Source: Streptomyces sp. CB00455
Lineage (GTDB): Bacteria > Actinomycetota > Actinomycetes > Streptomycetales > Streptomycetaceae
Assembly (NCBI RefSeq): GCF_001905445.1
Contig: NZ_LIVQ01000008.1
Coordinates: forward strand, 62,001-126,000
Reading direction: 5' to 3'
DNA: 64,000 nt
A program made the position numbers and the translations under genes. Of the stretch, positions 1 through 9,687 are shown in pieces. Each line of letters opens with the position of its first letter. The first letter of the stretch is position 1. The notes beneath the pieces are model-generated. The model ran no database searches and was not told where the DNA came from. It saw nothing but the letters and a program-made list of their open reading frames with translations.

Positions 1-2728
1 GCCAGTACGGCTCGGTGAGGAAGGTGGTGGCGGGCAGGTCGATCCGGCGGGCTTCGGGCCAGAGCGCGGACCAGTCGGGGCGTACGCCCTTCACGTACAG
101 CTGGGCCAGGGCGTGCAGCAGCTGTTCGGGGCCTCCTTCGTCGCGGCGCAGGGTGTGGGCGACGGCGGTGTCGGTGCCGAGCGCGTCGACGGTCTCCTGT
201 GCGCCGGTCGTGACCACCGGGTGGGGGCTGACCTCCAGCAGGGTGGTGCAGTCGCGCCGGACGAGGGCGGTGACGGCCTCGTCGAACCGGACGGTCTCGC
301 GCAGGTTGCGGTACCAGTAGTCGGCGTCGAAGGCGTCGGCGGCCTCGATCCAGCGGCCTTCCACGGAGGAGAAGAAGGGGATTTCGGGGACGCGCGGCCT
401 GACGGGGGCGAGGGACGCCAGGACCTGCGCGCGGACGCCTTCCACGTGCGCGCTGTGCGAGGCGTAGTCCACGTCGACGCGCCGGGCCCGTACGCCGTCC
501 TCGTCACAGGCGGCGAGGAGTTCGTCGAGGGCGTCGGTGTCGCCGGAGACGACCACGGAGGCGGCGCCGTTGACGGCGGCCAGCGACAGCCTGCCGTCCC
601 AGCGGCGGAGCCGGTGGCGTGCCTCGTCGGCGGGCAGTGCGAGGGACATCATGCCGCCGCGGCCCGAGAGGGCGGTCAGGGCCCGGCTGCGCAGGGCGAC
701 GACGCGGGCGGCGTCCTCGAGGGTGAGGGCCCCGGCGACGCAGGCGGCGGCGATCTCGCCCTGGCTGTGTCCGGCGACGGCGGCCGGGCGGACGCCGAGG
801 GAGCGCCACACCTCGGCGAGGGCGACCATGACGGCGAACAGGGCGGGCTGGACGACGTCGACCCGGTCCAGGTCCTGTTCCCCGCGCAGGACGGCGGTCA
901 GCTCGAAGTCCACGTGGGGGGCCAGGGCGGCCTCGCACTGGGCTATCCGTTCCCGGAACACCGCGTTGGTGTCCAGCAGCCGCACGGCCATGTCCCGCCA
1001 CTGCGACCCCTGGCCGGGGAAGAGGAAGGCGACGCCGCCGCTCTGCCCGGTGGTCCCTTCGACGACGGTGGACGAGGGCCGGCCGGCGGCCAGGTCGTCC
1101 AGTGCGGCGAGGAGTTCGGCGCGGTCGCCGCCGAGGACGACCGCGCGGTGCTCGTGGGAGGCGCGGGTGGTGGCCAAGGAGAGGGCCACGTCCTCGGGGC
1201 GCGGTTCCTGCGGGTGCCCGGTCAGGAACGCGGTGAGGGTGGCGGCCTGGGCGCGCAGTGCGGCGTCGGAGCGGGCGGACAGGGTCCAGGCCAGGGGGCC
1301 GGACCCGGCGGGCGACGTCGCGGGGCGCCCGTCGCCCGCCGTGTCCGTCGGCCGGCCGTCGTGCCGTTCGGCGGTCCGGTCGTCCACCGGCAGCGGAGGT
1401 TCCTCGAGGATCACGTGGGCGTTGGTGCCGCTGACCCCGAAGGAGGAGACGGCGGCCCGGCGGGGTTCCGTCCCGGCGGGCCAGGGTGCGTCCTCGGTGA
1501 GGAGTTCCACACCGCCCGCCGACCAGTCCACGTACGGGGTCGGGGCGTCGAGGTGCAGGGTCCGGGGCAGTACCCCGTGCCGCATGGCCATGACCATCTT
1601 GACGATTCCGGCGACGCCGGCGGCGGCCTGGGTGTGCCCCAGGTTCGACTTGACCGATCCCAGGCGCAGCGCCCGGGTGCGCTGCCTGCCGTAGGCGGCG
1701 AGCACGGCCTGGGCCTCCACCGGGTCACCGAGGGGGGTGCCGGTGCCGTGTGCTTCCACCGCGTCGACCTGCTGGGGGGTCAGGCCGGCGTCGACGAGGG
1801 CCTCGCGGATGACGCGCTGCTGGGCGGGGCCGTTGGGTGCGGTGAGGCCGTTGCTGGCGCCGTCGGAGTTGACGGCGGTGCCCCGGACGACGGCGAGGAC
1901 GCGGCGGCCGGCGGCGAGGGCGGTCGCGAGGCGTTCGACGACGATGACGCCGGCGCCCTCGGACCAGGCGGTGCCGTCCGCCCCGGCGGCGAAGGGCTTG
2001 CAGCGGCCGTCGGGGGCGAGGCCGCGCTGGCGGCTGAACTCCACGAAGGCGGCGGGGGTGGCCATCACCGTGGCCCCTCCGACGAGGGCCATGTCGCACT
2101 CCCCTCGGCGTAGGGACCGGACGGCCAGGTGGAGGGCGACGAGCGAGGAGGAGCAGGCGGTGTCCACCGTGATGGCGGGGCCCCGCAGGCCCAGTTGGTA
2201 GGCGACGCGGCCGGAGACGACGCTGCCGGCGCCTTGGGCGCCCGGGTAGTCGTGGTGCATGACGCCGGTGAACACGCCGGTGCGGCTGTCGCGCAGCGAG
2301 CTCGGGTCCAGGCCGGCGCGCTCGACGGCCTCCCAGGAGGTCTGAAGGATCAGTCGCTGCTGGGGGTCGGTGTGGAGCGCCTCCTTGGGCGAGATGCCGA
2401 AGAATGCCGCGTCGAACCGGGCGGCGCCGTGCAGGAATCCGCCTTCGCGGACGGTGGTCGTGCCCGGGTGGTCGGGGTCGGGGTGGTGGAGCGTGTCCAG
2501 GTCCCACCCCCGGTCGCCGGGGAAGGGGGTGATCCCGTCCCGGCCCTCGGCGACGAGCGACCACAGGTCGTCGGGGGACTCCACGCCGCCCGGGTAGTGG
2601 CAGGCCATGCCGACGATGGCGACCGGCCCGGCAGATCGCTCCTCCACGTCGCGCAGCCGCTGCCGCGTCGACTGCAGTTCCGCGGTCACCCGGCGCAGGT
2701 AGTCGCGGAGCTTGTCCTCGTTGGTCAT
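1..2728 (-). CDS. Modular type I PKS, cis-AT module (docking-KS-AT..., partial, gene F)
   Basis: Partial: the 3' part lies beyond the left edge. The start ATG overlaps the stop of the upstream PKS gene (ATGA) and follows a GGAGG-like RBS. Residues 1-33 form a charged coiled-coil N-terminal docking helix (MTNEDKLRDYLRRVTAEL) of the classical cis-AT type. It is followed by KS (about 35-455, DTACSSSL plus both catalytic His motifs) and a full in-line AT (about 560-880). The AT has the nucleophile motif GHSQGEIAAA and the selectivity motif YASH, which in known ATs marks methylmalonyl-CoA. The visible sequence ends at the post-AT linker, where a DH normally starts. It would add a methyl-branched unit, as the elfamycin module next to the terminal ketone does (KirAVI-like, module 14). 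It is the only visible module with its own AT. The function is certain; the module number is inferred. Confidence 0.96.
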   Translation of the reverse strand, partial: MTNEDKLRDYLRRVTAELQSTRQRLRDVEERSAGPVAIVGMACHYPGGVESPDDLWSLVAEGRDGITPFPGDRGWDLDTLHHPDPDHPGTTTVREGGFLHGAARFDAAFFGISPKEALHTDPQQRLILQTSWEAVERAGLDPSSLRDSRTGVFTGVMHHDYPGAQGAGSVVSGRVAYQLGLRGPAITVDTACSSSLVALHLAVRSLRRGECDMALVGGATVMATPAAFVEFSRQRGLAPDGRCKPFAAGADGTAWSEGAGVIVVERLATALAAGRRVLAVVRGTAVNSDGASNGLTAPNGPAQQRVIREALVDAGLTPQQVDAVEAHGTGTPLGDPVEAQAVLAAYGRQRTRALRLGSVKSNLGHTQAAAGVAGIVKMVMAMRHGVLPRTLHLDAPTPYVDWSAGGVELLTEDAPWPAGTEPRRAAVSSFGVSGTNAHVILEEPPLPVDDRTAERHDGRPTDTAGDGRPATSPAGSGPLAWTLSARSDAALRAQAATLTAFLTGHPQEPRPEDVALSLATTRASHEHRAVVLGGDRAELLAALDDLAAGRPSSTVVEGTTGQSGGVAFLFPGQGSQWRDMAVRLLDTNAVFRERIAQCEAALAPHVDFELTAVLRGEQDLDRVDVVQPALFAVMVALAEVWRSLGVRPAAVAGHSQGEIAAACVAGALTLEDAARVVALRSRALTALSGRGGMMSLALPADEARHRLRRWDGRLSLAAVNGAASVVVSGDTDALDELLAACDEDGVRARRVDVDYASHSAHVEGVRAQVLASLAPVRPRVPEIPFFSSVEGRWIEAADAFDADYWYRNLRETVRFDEAVTALVRRDCTTLLEVSPHPVVTTGAQETVDALGTDTAVAHTLRRDEGGPEQLLHALAQLYVKGVRPDWSALWPEARRIDLPATTFLTEPYW

Positions 2729-5700
2729 CGGGAGCGTTCCTCCAGTCCCGGCAGCGGGCTGCCGAGCTCGGCGTCGATCAGCGCGAAGACCTCGTCGTCG
2801 GTCGCGGAGGCGAACGCGGTGACGGGTTCCGTCGCGGTGTGGGGTGTCAGGTGGTCGAGCAGCCCGCGGACGCGGTCCGCGGTGCGGTCGCGGGACACGT
2901 CGTCCGTGGCTGCCGCCGTGAGGGCGGCGGCCAGGCGGTCGAAGGCCGCGAACAGGGTCGGCAGGTCGGTCGCCTCGGACGCGCCGGCGAACCGCTCGTC
3001 GAGGTGGGTGACCAGATCGGCCGGGGTGGGGTGGTCGAAGACGAGGGTGGCCTCCAGCGACAGGCCGACGGCCGTGCCCAGCCGGTTGCGGAACTCGATG
3101 GAGCTCAGTGAGTCGAAGCCGAGTTCCTGGAAGGACCGGTCGGATTCGATCATGGTGGCGTCCGCGTAGCCGAGGACGGCCGCGGCCTGTCCCCGGACCA
3201 GCGCCGACAGCCTGGCGCGCCGCTCGTCGGGACCGAGGCGGGCCAGGCCCGGGTCGGCGGCGGGGGCCGGCGCCGAGGTCCGCACCAGGCTGCGCAGCAC
3301 GTGCGGTACGGCGGCGGCCGGACCACGCCCGAGCCGCAGGACGGTGACCGCCGGGTGCGGTCCGGCGAGGGCCGCGTCGAGCAGGCCGAGGGCCGCTTCG
3401 GTGGGGAGCGGCTCGATGCCGCCGCGGGCCAGGCGGTCCCGGTCGGCGGCCATGCCCTCGTCGAGCGCCCAGGGCCCCCAGGCCACGGACACGGCCCGGC
3501 GGCCGGATGCGGCGCGCTGCCGGGCGAGGGCGTCCAGGAAGGCGTTGGCGGCGGCGTAGTTGCCCTGCCCCGGGCCGCCCAGTACGCCCGCCACGGAGGA
3601 GAACAGCACCAGTTCGGCTTCGGGCAGCAGTGCGTCGAGATGGGCGGCGCCTTCGGTCTTGGGCCGCAGCACCCGCTCCAGGCGCTCCGCGTCCAGGGCG
3701 GTGACCACCCCGTCGTCGAGCACTCCTGCGGCGTGCACGGCCATGGTCACCCGGCGGCCGGCCAGCAGGGTCGCCAGGGCGGCGCGGTCCGCCACGTCGC
3801 AGGCTGCCGCCTCGACGTGGGCGTCCAGCCCGGCCAGTCCCGCCGGGACCCGGCCGCTGCGGCTGACCAGCAGCAGGTCGCGTACGCCGTGCCGCTCCAC
3901 GAGGTGGCGGACCACCGGTCCGGCGAGGGCGCCGCTCGCGCCGGTGACCAGGACGGTACCGGCCGGGCGCGGGCCGGGCGCCGGCACCGCGGCCGGTACG
4001 CGGACCAGCCGGGCTCCCAGCACCCGGCCGTCGAGCAGGCGAAGGTGCGGCTCGTCTGAACCGAGCGCGCGGTGCAGCGGCGCGAGGTCTTCGGCGTCCA
4101 CGAGGCCGAAGCGGCCGGGGTGTTCGGACTGGGCGGAGCGCACCAGCCCCCAGGCGGCGGCCGTGGCCAGGTCGGGGGCGGTGGTGACGAGGACCAGCCG
4201 TGCGGTCGCGAACCGTCGGCCTGCGAGCCACTGCTGGAGCCTGCCGAGCACCTCGGTGGTGAGGGCGCGGGCGGCCGGGGCGCCCTCGGCGGCACCGGAC
4301 GGAGCGGCCGGGACGGGCAGGACCACCACGGGCGGCACGTCCGTCAAGGCGTCCAGGTCCTGGGCCCGCACCACCTGCGCCCCGGAAGCCTCCAGGGCGG
4401 TGCCGATCCCCTCGGGGTCCGGGCCGACGACCGCGTAGCGGGCCGCCGGTGAGGGATCGGGCGTCTCGACGGGCAGCCACTCCACGTGGTGGAGCGGCTC
4501 GGCCGGAGCGTCTGCCCGGCGCAGCACCACGGAGTCGACTGAGGCCAAGGGCGCGCCCGCGTGGTCCGTGAGGAGGAGCTCGACCGCGTCGGCCCGGTGG
4601 TGGACCACCCGTACCCGGGCGGCGGTCGCACCAGGGGTGTGCACGCGTACGCCGGACCAGGCGAACGGCAGGTAGGGGCTGTCCCCGTCGAGGGCCGAGG
4701 TGAGGGCCACCGTGTGCAGGGCGGCGTCGAGGAGCAGGGGGTGCAGCGCGTGCGCCCCGGGATCGCCGTCGGCAACGCCGTCGGGTATGACGACCTCCGC
4801 GAAGACGGCGTCGGCGGTGCGCCAGGCGCGGCGCAGCCCCCGGAAGGCGGGCCCGTACCCCGTGAGCATCTCGTAGAGGCGGGTGACGTCGAGTTCCTCG
4901 GCGTCCCCGGGCAGGGCCGGGGCGGCCGGGGGCTCCTCGGGCGAGGGCCCGAGAACGCCGGTGACGTGGCTCGTCCAACCACCGTCGCCGGCGCGGGCAT
5001 GGATCCGGAAGGTTCGCGTCCCGTCGGGCTCGGCGAGGTCCACCACGAGGCGCAGGTCGGCCTCGCCCGATGCCAGCGGTGTGTGGGTGACGAGTTCGGC
5101 GATCCGGGGGCAGTGCAGGCGGGCTCCCGCCCTAAGGGCCAGGTCGACGAAGTACGTCCCGGGGACCAGTACGACGCCGTCGACGGTGTGGTCGGCCAGC
5201 CAGGGCCGCTCCGCCGTGGAGATCCGCGTGCTGAACACGTGCCCGTCCGGCAGTTCGACCTCCTCGGTCGCCGCCGGGTAACTCCCGGCCGTGCGGGGGG
5301 TGTCGACCCAGTGGCGCTCGCGGGCGAAGGGGTAGCCGGGCAGCGAGAGCCGCCGCGGCCGGTCGGGCGCGGGCAGGCTGATCGCGGCGCCCTCGACCCA
5401 GGCCCGGGCCAGCTCGCGCAGGTCACCGGCGTGGACGGGTGCGGCGGAGCGGCGCCTGCGTCCGCGGTGCCAGCCCGTACCGGTGCGCAGGGCGTCGGCG
5501 AACTCGGCCGTCGTCGTGGCGACGACGGCGAGCCGCTCGTCGAGGTGGTCGCGTCCGGCCCAGAGCGTGAAAGCGAGCGCCGCCGGGTCCACGCCGCCCC
5601 CGGTACCGGTGAGGCGGCGCGCCAGCTCGGCCGGGGTCGTCCCCCCGTCGACGCGGAGTCGGACGCCGAACTCCTCCTCGACGCGCCGGGCGAGACGGGA

Positions 5701-8700
5701 CAGGCGCGGGTAGTCGAGGCCGAGTTCCGCGAAGGGTTCACCGGGATCGAGGGGGAAGCCCACGACCTCGGACAGGATCCGCTCCACGGCGTCGGGGGCC
5801 GCGCCGCGGCCGGCCCGGTCCAGGTGCGCGAGCAGCAGCGCCACGCTCTCGTCGAGCCGCGTGGCGTCCTTCGCCGAGAGCACGAAGAGCCGCGGACGAT
5901 CCTCTTCCGGCGCCGGCCGATCAGGCGCCACCGGGTGTTCGGCCAGCACCACGTGGGCATTGGCGCCGCCGGCGCCGAAGGAACTGATCGCGGCGGTGAG
6001 CGGAGCGTCCGCGGGCGGGTTCCAGGGTTCCAGGGTGCGTTGCACACGGAACCGCGAACTCGCCCAGTCCACCGCCGGATTGAGCGGATCGGCGTGCAGG
6101 GAGGGCACCAGTTCGCGGTGGCGTATCTGGAGGACGACCTTGGTGAGCGCGGCGATGCCCGCGGCCGACTCCAGGTGGCCGATGTTCGACTTGACGGAGC
6201 CGATGGGCCAGGGTCCCCGGCCCGCGCCGACGGCGTCGAAGGCCCGCTCCAGGGCGGTGACCTCGATCGGGTCGCCCAGGCCGGTGCCCGTGCCGTGGGC
6301 CTCCAGGTAGCCGAGGTCGGCAGGGTCCACGTGCGCCCCGGTGAGCGAGTCGTGGACGAGGGCGGCCTGCGAGGCCGGGTCGGGCACCGAGAACCCACCG
6401 GTGTGACCCCCGTGGTTGAGGGCCGTGCCGCGGATGACGGCGTGTACGTGGTCTCCGTCGCGCAGCGCGTCGCGCAGCGGCCTCAGCAGCACCACGCCGA
6501 CGCCCTCGCCGGGCACGTAGCCGTCGCCGCCCGCGCCGAAGGCACGGCAGCGGCCGTCGGTGGAGAGGAAGGACGACTGGCTGAGCAGCAGGTACTTGTT
6601 GGGGTGGACGTGCAGGTTGACGCCTCCCGCCAGCGCGGCCTCGCACTCGCCCCGCCGGATCGCCTCGACGGCCAGGTGCAGCGCCGTCAGCGAGGAGGAG
6701 CACATGGTGTCGAGCGCGATGCTCGGCCCCTTGAGGTCGAGGAAGTAGGAGACGCGGTTGGCGATCGACGCGCTGAACGACGAGGGCACGAGGCCCGGTT
6801 CCTCGCGGACACCGTGCAGTTGGTACTGGTTGTACATCACGCCCGCGAACACGCCGACGGCGCGGCCTCGCCAGGCGGAGGGCGCGTGGCCCGCCTCCTC
6901 GAAGGCGTGCCAGGCCTCCTGGAGGAACAGCCGCTCCTGCGGGTCGAGGACGGCGGCCTCATTGGGCGAGATGTGGAAGAACACGGCGTCGAACTCGTCG
7001 ATCCCGTCGACGAATCCGCCCCAGCGGCCGTACGACCGTCCGGGCACGCCCTTGGCGTCGCTGTGGATCGCACGGTGGTCCCAGCGCTCGGCGGGCACCT
7101 CGGTGATGCCGTCACGGCCGGCCTTGAGGTTCTCCCAGAACGCGTCGAGCGTGCGGGCGCCCGGGTAGCGGCCGCTGATCCCCACGATGGCGATCGCGTC
7201 GTCCTCGGCGCCGGCGCCGGCGGCGGCGGCCACCGGCGGGGGGGTCGCCGGGGCGGTGACGGCGGTGACGCCGGCCGCCGGCGCGCCCGCGGCCGGCGCC
7301 GCGGAGACCGGAACAGCGGGCGTGAAGCGCTCGGCGATCTCGGCCGCCGAGCCCACGAGGGCCACCAGGTGCGACCTGCCGCTGCCGGCGGCGCGCAGCA
7401 TGATGTCCACCGCGGTCGGGGTGTCCATGGCCTTCAGGCCCATCCGGCGCAGTGCGCGGTCGTCGAGCCGCATGCCCCCGTCCGACCAGCCGGGCCACCC
7501 GATCGACACGACCCCCGGCTTTCCCTCGGCGAAACCGTCGAGGAAGGCGTTGGCGCACGCGTAGTCGGCCTGGCCCTGGTTCCCCCAGGCAGCGGCCGTG
7601 GACGAGCAGAGCACGAGGAAGTCCAGCCCCAGGCCCCGGGTGGCCTCGTACAGCAGGCGGGTGCCGGTGACCTTGGGTGCCATGACGGCACGGACGTCCG
7701 CTGCGCTCTTGCCCGCGATCAGCCCGTCGCGCAGCACACCGGCGGCGTGCACCACCCCGTCCAGCGCGCCGAACCGGGAGAGCGTCAGGTCGACCACGCG
7801 GCGCACGTCCTGCGCACGGGAGACGTCCGCGCCGACCACCTGCACCTCGGCCCCGAGGGCGGTCAGTTCGGCGCTCAGCGCGGCGCTCGCCGCGGAGTCG
7901 GCGGCCGTCCGTCCGCAGAGCACGAGCCGGGCCCGGACGGTTCGCGCCAGGTGTCGGGCCAGGGACAGGCCCACGCCGCCGAGGCCGCCCGTGATCAGGT
8001 ACACGCCCCGTTCACGCAGCCGGGCCGGGTGGTCCGGGGCCGGGGTGGGCAAGATCTCGCGCACGGTGCGCCGGCCCGCCTCGTAGCGCACTTCAGCGTC
8101 CGGAACGCCCGCGGCGAGCTCGGCCAGGGCATCGGCGCGCTCCGGGGAGCACACCACTGCTGCGCGTACGCCGGGCTGCTCCCGGTGGAGCGTGCGCAGC
8201 AGACCCGCGACAGCCGAGGCCGCCGCACCCAGGGGCAGGTGGCAGACGATCCGTACGGGGCTGCGCCGGTTGCGCAGCAGGGCGGCCGCGAAGCCGGTCA
8301 GGGCGACGGCCTCGCCCTCGACGTCCTGGGGATCGGCGGGGGTCCAGAGCACGTCGGAGCCGTCGTGCCCGGTGAGCAGGGCCGCCCAGTCGCGTGCGGT
8401 CCTCCCGTCGACGGTCAGGACGGAGGCCGGTGCCGGTACGGGCGCCGGCGGCAGCGGCGCGGCACGCCAGTGGGGCTCGAACCAGACCACCTCGGCGGGA
8501 ACGTCCTCGCGTACGTCCTGCTCCTGCGGCGCCACGACGGTCGGCCGGCCCCCGCCATCGGGCAGTTCGTACGTGCTCAGGTACTCGACGAGGGCCGCGA
8601 AGGAGCTGTGCTCGAACAGCAGGGTGGGCGAGAAGTCGGTGCCGTACGCCTGCTCCAGGTCGGCGGCGATGCCCAGCAGCGCCGTCGAGTCCAGCCCCAG

Positions 8701-9687
8701 CTCGTAGAAACCCGCCTCCTCGTCGAACTCGGGCCGCCCGAGCCGGTCGGCGAGCAGGCCGCGCACCAGGCTCGCGGCGCTCAGCCCGACGGGCACCGCC
8801 CCGGACGGCACGGTCCCGGCCGGTTCCGCCCCGCGCGGGGAGCCGTCCAGCCGGGTGATGGCGTCCTCCTCCCGGACGCGTTTCGAGGTGAGGCCCCGCA
8901 GCCACAGCAGTACGCCGCCCTCGGCGTCGAGGAAGCGCAGGTCGCAAGTGGTCAGGTCACCGGCCGGGCCGGTGGCGCGGGGCGGGGTGGCGTGGACCAG
9001 GGTGCGGTCCCCGACCGGCCCCCGGGCCCGGAAGGAGTCGATGAGCATCGGGATGTAGGGCCGGGCCGCCGCGCCGGCCCCGGCCGTGGCGAACTGCGTC
9101 GGCAGCAGCGTCGACGAGTCCAGCGCGGCCGGATGCAGGTGGAAGTAGTCCGCGTAGGCGGCGGCTTCCGGGCCCAGCGACAGGTCCGCGAGCAGTTCGC
9201 GGTCGCCGACGTGCAGGGTGCCCCGGGCGCGCATGAACTCCCCGTGCTCGATGCCCGTCCGGCGGACGAGCGCGTACAGGTCGGCCATGTCGGCCGTACG
9301 GGCCATGCCGGCGCGCAGGGCGGACAGGTCGACGGCCTCGGCCGGGAAGGGCACGTCCAGATGGAGTCGGCAGTCGAGGACCGGCTCGGTCTCGCCCGTG
9401 GGGCGGCGGGTTCCGGTGACGGAGACTCGGTAGCCGTCCGCGTCCGCCGTGAACTCCACCCGCAGCTCGGTGTCGAAGTCCGGGCCGGCGGCCACGGGGT
9501 TGCGGAACAGCACGCGGCGCAACTCCACGCGGGAGGTGTCGACGCCACGGGCCCCCAGGATCCGGTAGATCATGTCGAGGAACGACACTCCGGGCAGGAT
9601 GCGCGTGCCGTGCACCCGGTGGTCACGCAGCACCGGGTCGGTACCGCGCACCACCACGGAGCAGGTCAGGCCGTCCAACGGGTTCAT
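2725..9687 (-). CDS. Type I PKS, DH-ACP-KR / KS-DH-KR-ACP, trans-to-cis-AT transition protein (gene E)
   Basis: 2,320 aa, ATG start. The N-terminal half (residues 1-800) completes a module whose KS sits on gene D: DH (HGTRILPGV at the very N-terminus), ACP (LGLDSTALL, Ser near nt 8690), then KR (GGLGGVG near nt 8000, Ser/Tyr present). A KS of AT-less type follows (about 831-1240, DTMCSSSL). After it comes a serine-less ACP-like insert (LGLDY, about nt 5625-5830) and the flanking domain, with no AT. The rest looks like a cis-AT module: DH (HTVDGVVLVP), KR (AGVLDDG, the B-type LDD motif), ACP (LGFDSLSS) and a C-terminal docking tail ending DDEVFALIDAELG. That tail is the standard partner of the coiled coil that starts gene F. 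It corresponds to KirAV-type proteins and would install two consecutive double bonds of the elfamycin triene. AT activity must come in trans. Confidence 0.96.
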   Translation of the reverse strand: MNPLDGLTCSVVVRGTDPVLRDHRVHGTRILPGVSFLDMIYRILGARGVDTSRVELRRVLFRNPVAAGPDFDTELRVEFTADADGYRVSVTGTRRPTGETEPVLDCRLHLDVPFPAEAVDLSALRAGMARTADMADLYALVRRTGIEHGEFMRARGTLHVGDRELLADLSLGPEAAAYADYFHLHPAALDSSTLLPTQFATAGAGAAARPYIPMLIDSFRARGPVGDRTLVHATPPRATGPAGDLTTCDLRFLDAEGGVLLWLRGLTSKRVREEDAITRLDGSPRGAEPAGTVPSGAVPVGLSAASLVRGLLADRLGRPEFDEEAGFYELGLDSTALLGIAADLEQAYGTDFSPTLLFEHSSFAALVEYLSTYELPDGGGRPTVVAPQEQDVREDVPAEVVWFEPHWRAAPLPPAPVPAPASVLTVDGRTARDWAALLTGHDGSDVLWTPADPQDVEGEAVALTGFAAALLRNRRSPVRIVCHLPLGAAASAVAGLLRTLHREQPGVRAAVVCSPERADALAELAAGVPDAEVRYEAGRRTVREILPTPAPDHPARLRERGVYLITGGLGGVGLSLARHLARTVRARLVLCGRTAADSAASAALSAELTALGAEVQVVGADVSRAQDVRRVVDLTLSRFGALDGVVHAAGVLRDGLIAGKSAADVRAVMAPKVTGTRLLYEATRGLGLDFLVLCSSTAAAWGNQGQADYACANAFLDGFAEGKPGVVSIGWPGWSDGGMRLDDRALRRMGLKAMDTPTAVDIMLRAAGSGRSHLVALVGSAAEIAERFTPAVPVSAAPAAGAPAAGVTAVTAPATPPPVAAAAGAGAEDDAIAIVGISGRYPGARTLDAFWENLKAGRDGITEVPAERWDHRAIHSDAKGVPGRSYGRWGGFVDGIDEFDAVFFHISPNEAAVLDPQERLFLQEAWHAFEEAGHAPSAWRGRAVGVFAGVMYNQYQLHGVREEPGLVPSSFSASIANRVSYFLDLKGPSIALDTMCSSSLTALHLAVEAIRRGECEAALAGGVNLHVHPNKYLLLSQSSFLSTDGRCRAFGAGGDGYVPGEGVGVVLLRPLRDALRDGDHVHAVIRGTALNHGGHTGGFSVPDPASQAALVHDSLTGAHVDPADLGYLEAHGTGTGLGDPIEVTALERAFDAVGAGRGPWPIGSVKSNIGHLESAAGIAALTKVVLQIRHRELVPSLHADPLNPAVDWASSRFRVQRTLEPWNPPADAPLTAAISSFGAGGANAHVVLAEHPVAPDRPAPEEDRPRLFVLSAKDATRLDESVALLLAHLDRAGRGAAPDAVERILSEVVGFPLDPGEPFAELGLDYPRLSRLARRVEEEFGVRLRVDGGTTPAELARRLTGTGGGVDPAALAFTLWAGRDHLDERLAVVATTTAEFADALRTGTGWHRGRRRRSAAPVHAGDLRELARAWVEGAAISLPAPDRPRRLSLPGYPFARERHWVDTPRTAGSYPAATEEVELPDGHVFSTRISTAERPWLADHTVDGVVLVPGTYFVDLALRAGARLHCPRIAELVTHTPLASGEADLRLVVDLAEPDGTRTFRIHARAGDGGWTSHVTGVLGPSPEEPPAAPALPGDAEELDVTRLYEMLTGYGPAFRGLRRAWRTADAVFAEVVIPDGVADGDPGAHALHPLLLDAALHTVALTSALDGDSPYLPFAWSGVRVHTPGATAARVRVVHHRADAVELLLTDHAGAPLASVDSVVLRRADAPAEPLHHVEWLPVETPDPSPAARYAVVGPDPEGIGTALEASGAQVVRAQDLDALTDVPPVVVLPVPAAPSGAAEGAPAARALTTEVLGRLQQWLAGRRFATARLVLVTTAPDLATAAAWGLVRSAQSEHPGRFGLVDAEDLAPLHRALGSDEPHLRLLDGRVLGARLVRVPAAVPAPGPRPAGTVLVTGASGALAGPVVRHLVERHGVRDLLLVSRSGRVPAGLAGLDAHVEAAACDVADRAALATLLAGRRVTMAVHAAGVLDDGVVTALDAERLERVLRPKTEGAAHLDALLPEAELVLFSSVAGVLGGPGQGNYAAANAFLDALARQRAASGRRAVSVAWGPWALDEGMAADRDRLARGGIEPLPTEAALGLLDAALAGPHPAVTVLRLGRGPAAAVPHVLRSLVRTSAPAPAADPGLARLGPDERRARLSALVRGQAAAVLGYADATMIESDRSFQELGFDSLSSIEFRNRLGTAVGLSLEATLVFDHPTPADLVTHLDERFAGASEATDLPTLFAAFDRLAAALTAAATDDVSRDRTADRVRGLLDHLTPHTATEPVTAFASATDDEVFALIDAELGSPLPGLEERSR
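5625..5830 (-). other. Serine-less ACP-like insert after the KS of gene E
   Basis: Carrier-protein-like segment (VERILSEVVGFPLDPGEPF, then AELGLDYPRLSRL) with Tyr in place of the modified Ser, located between the KS and the flanking domain. Third copy of this arrangement in the synthase. Boundaries are approximate. Confidence 0.75.

Noticed and set aside
5133..5135. Further TTA (bldA) codons from other taa triplets in the PKS genes (for example 5133, 31407, 40109, 48419)
   Set aside because: Frame arithmetic shows these are not in the coding frame. Only 53359, 50410 and 57756 are.
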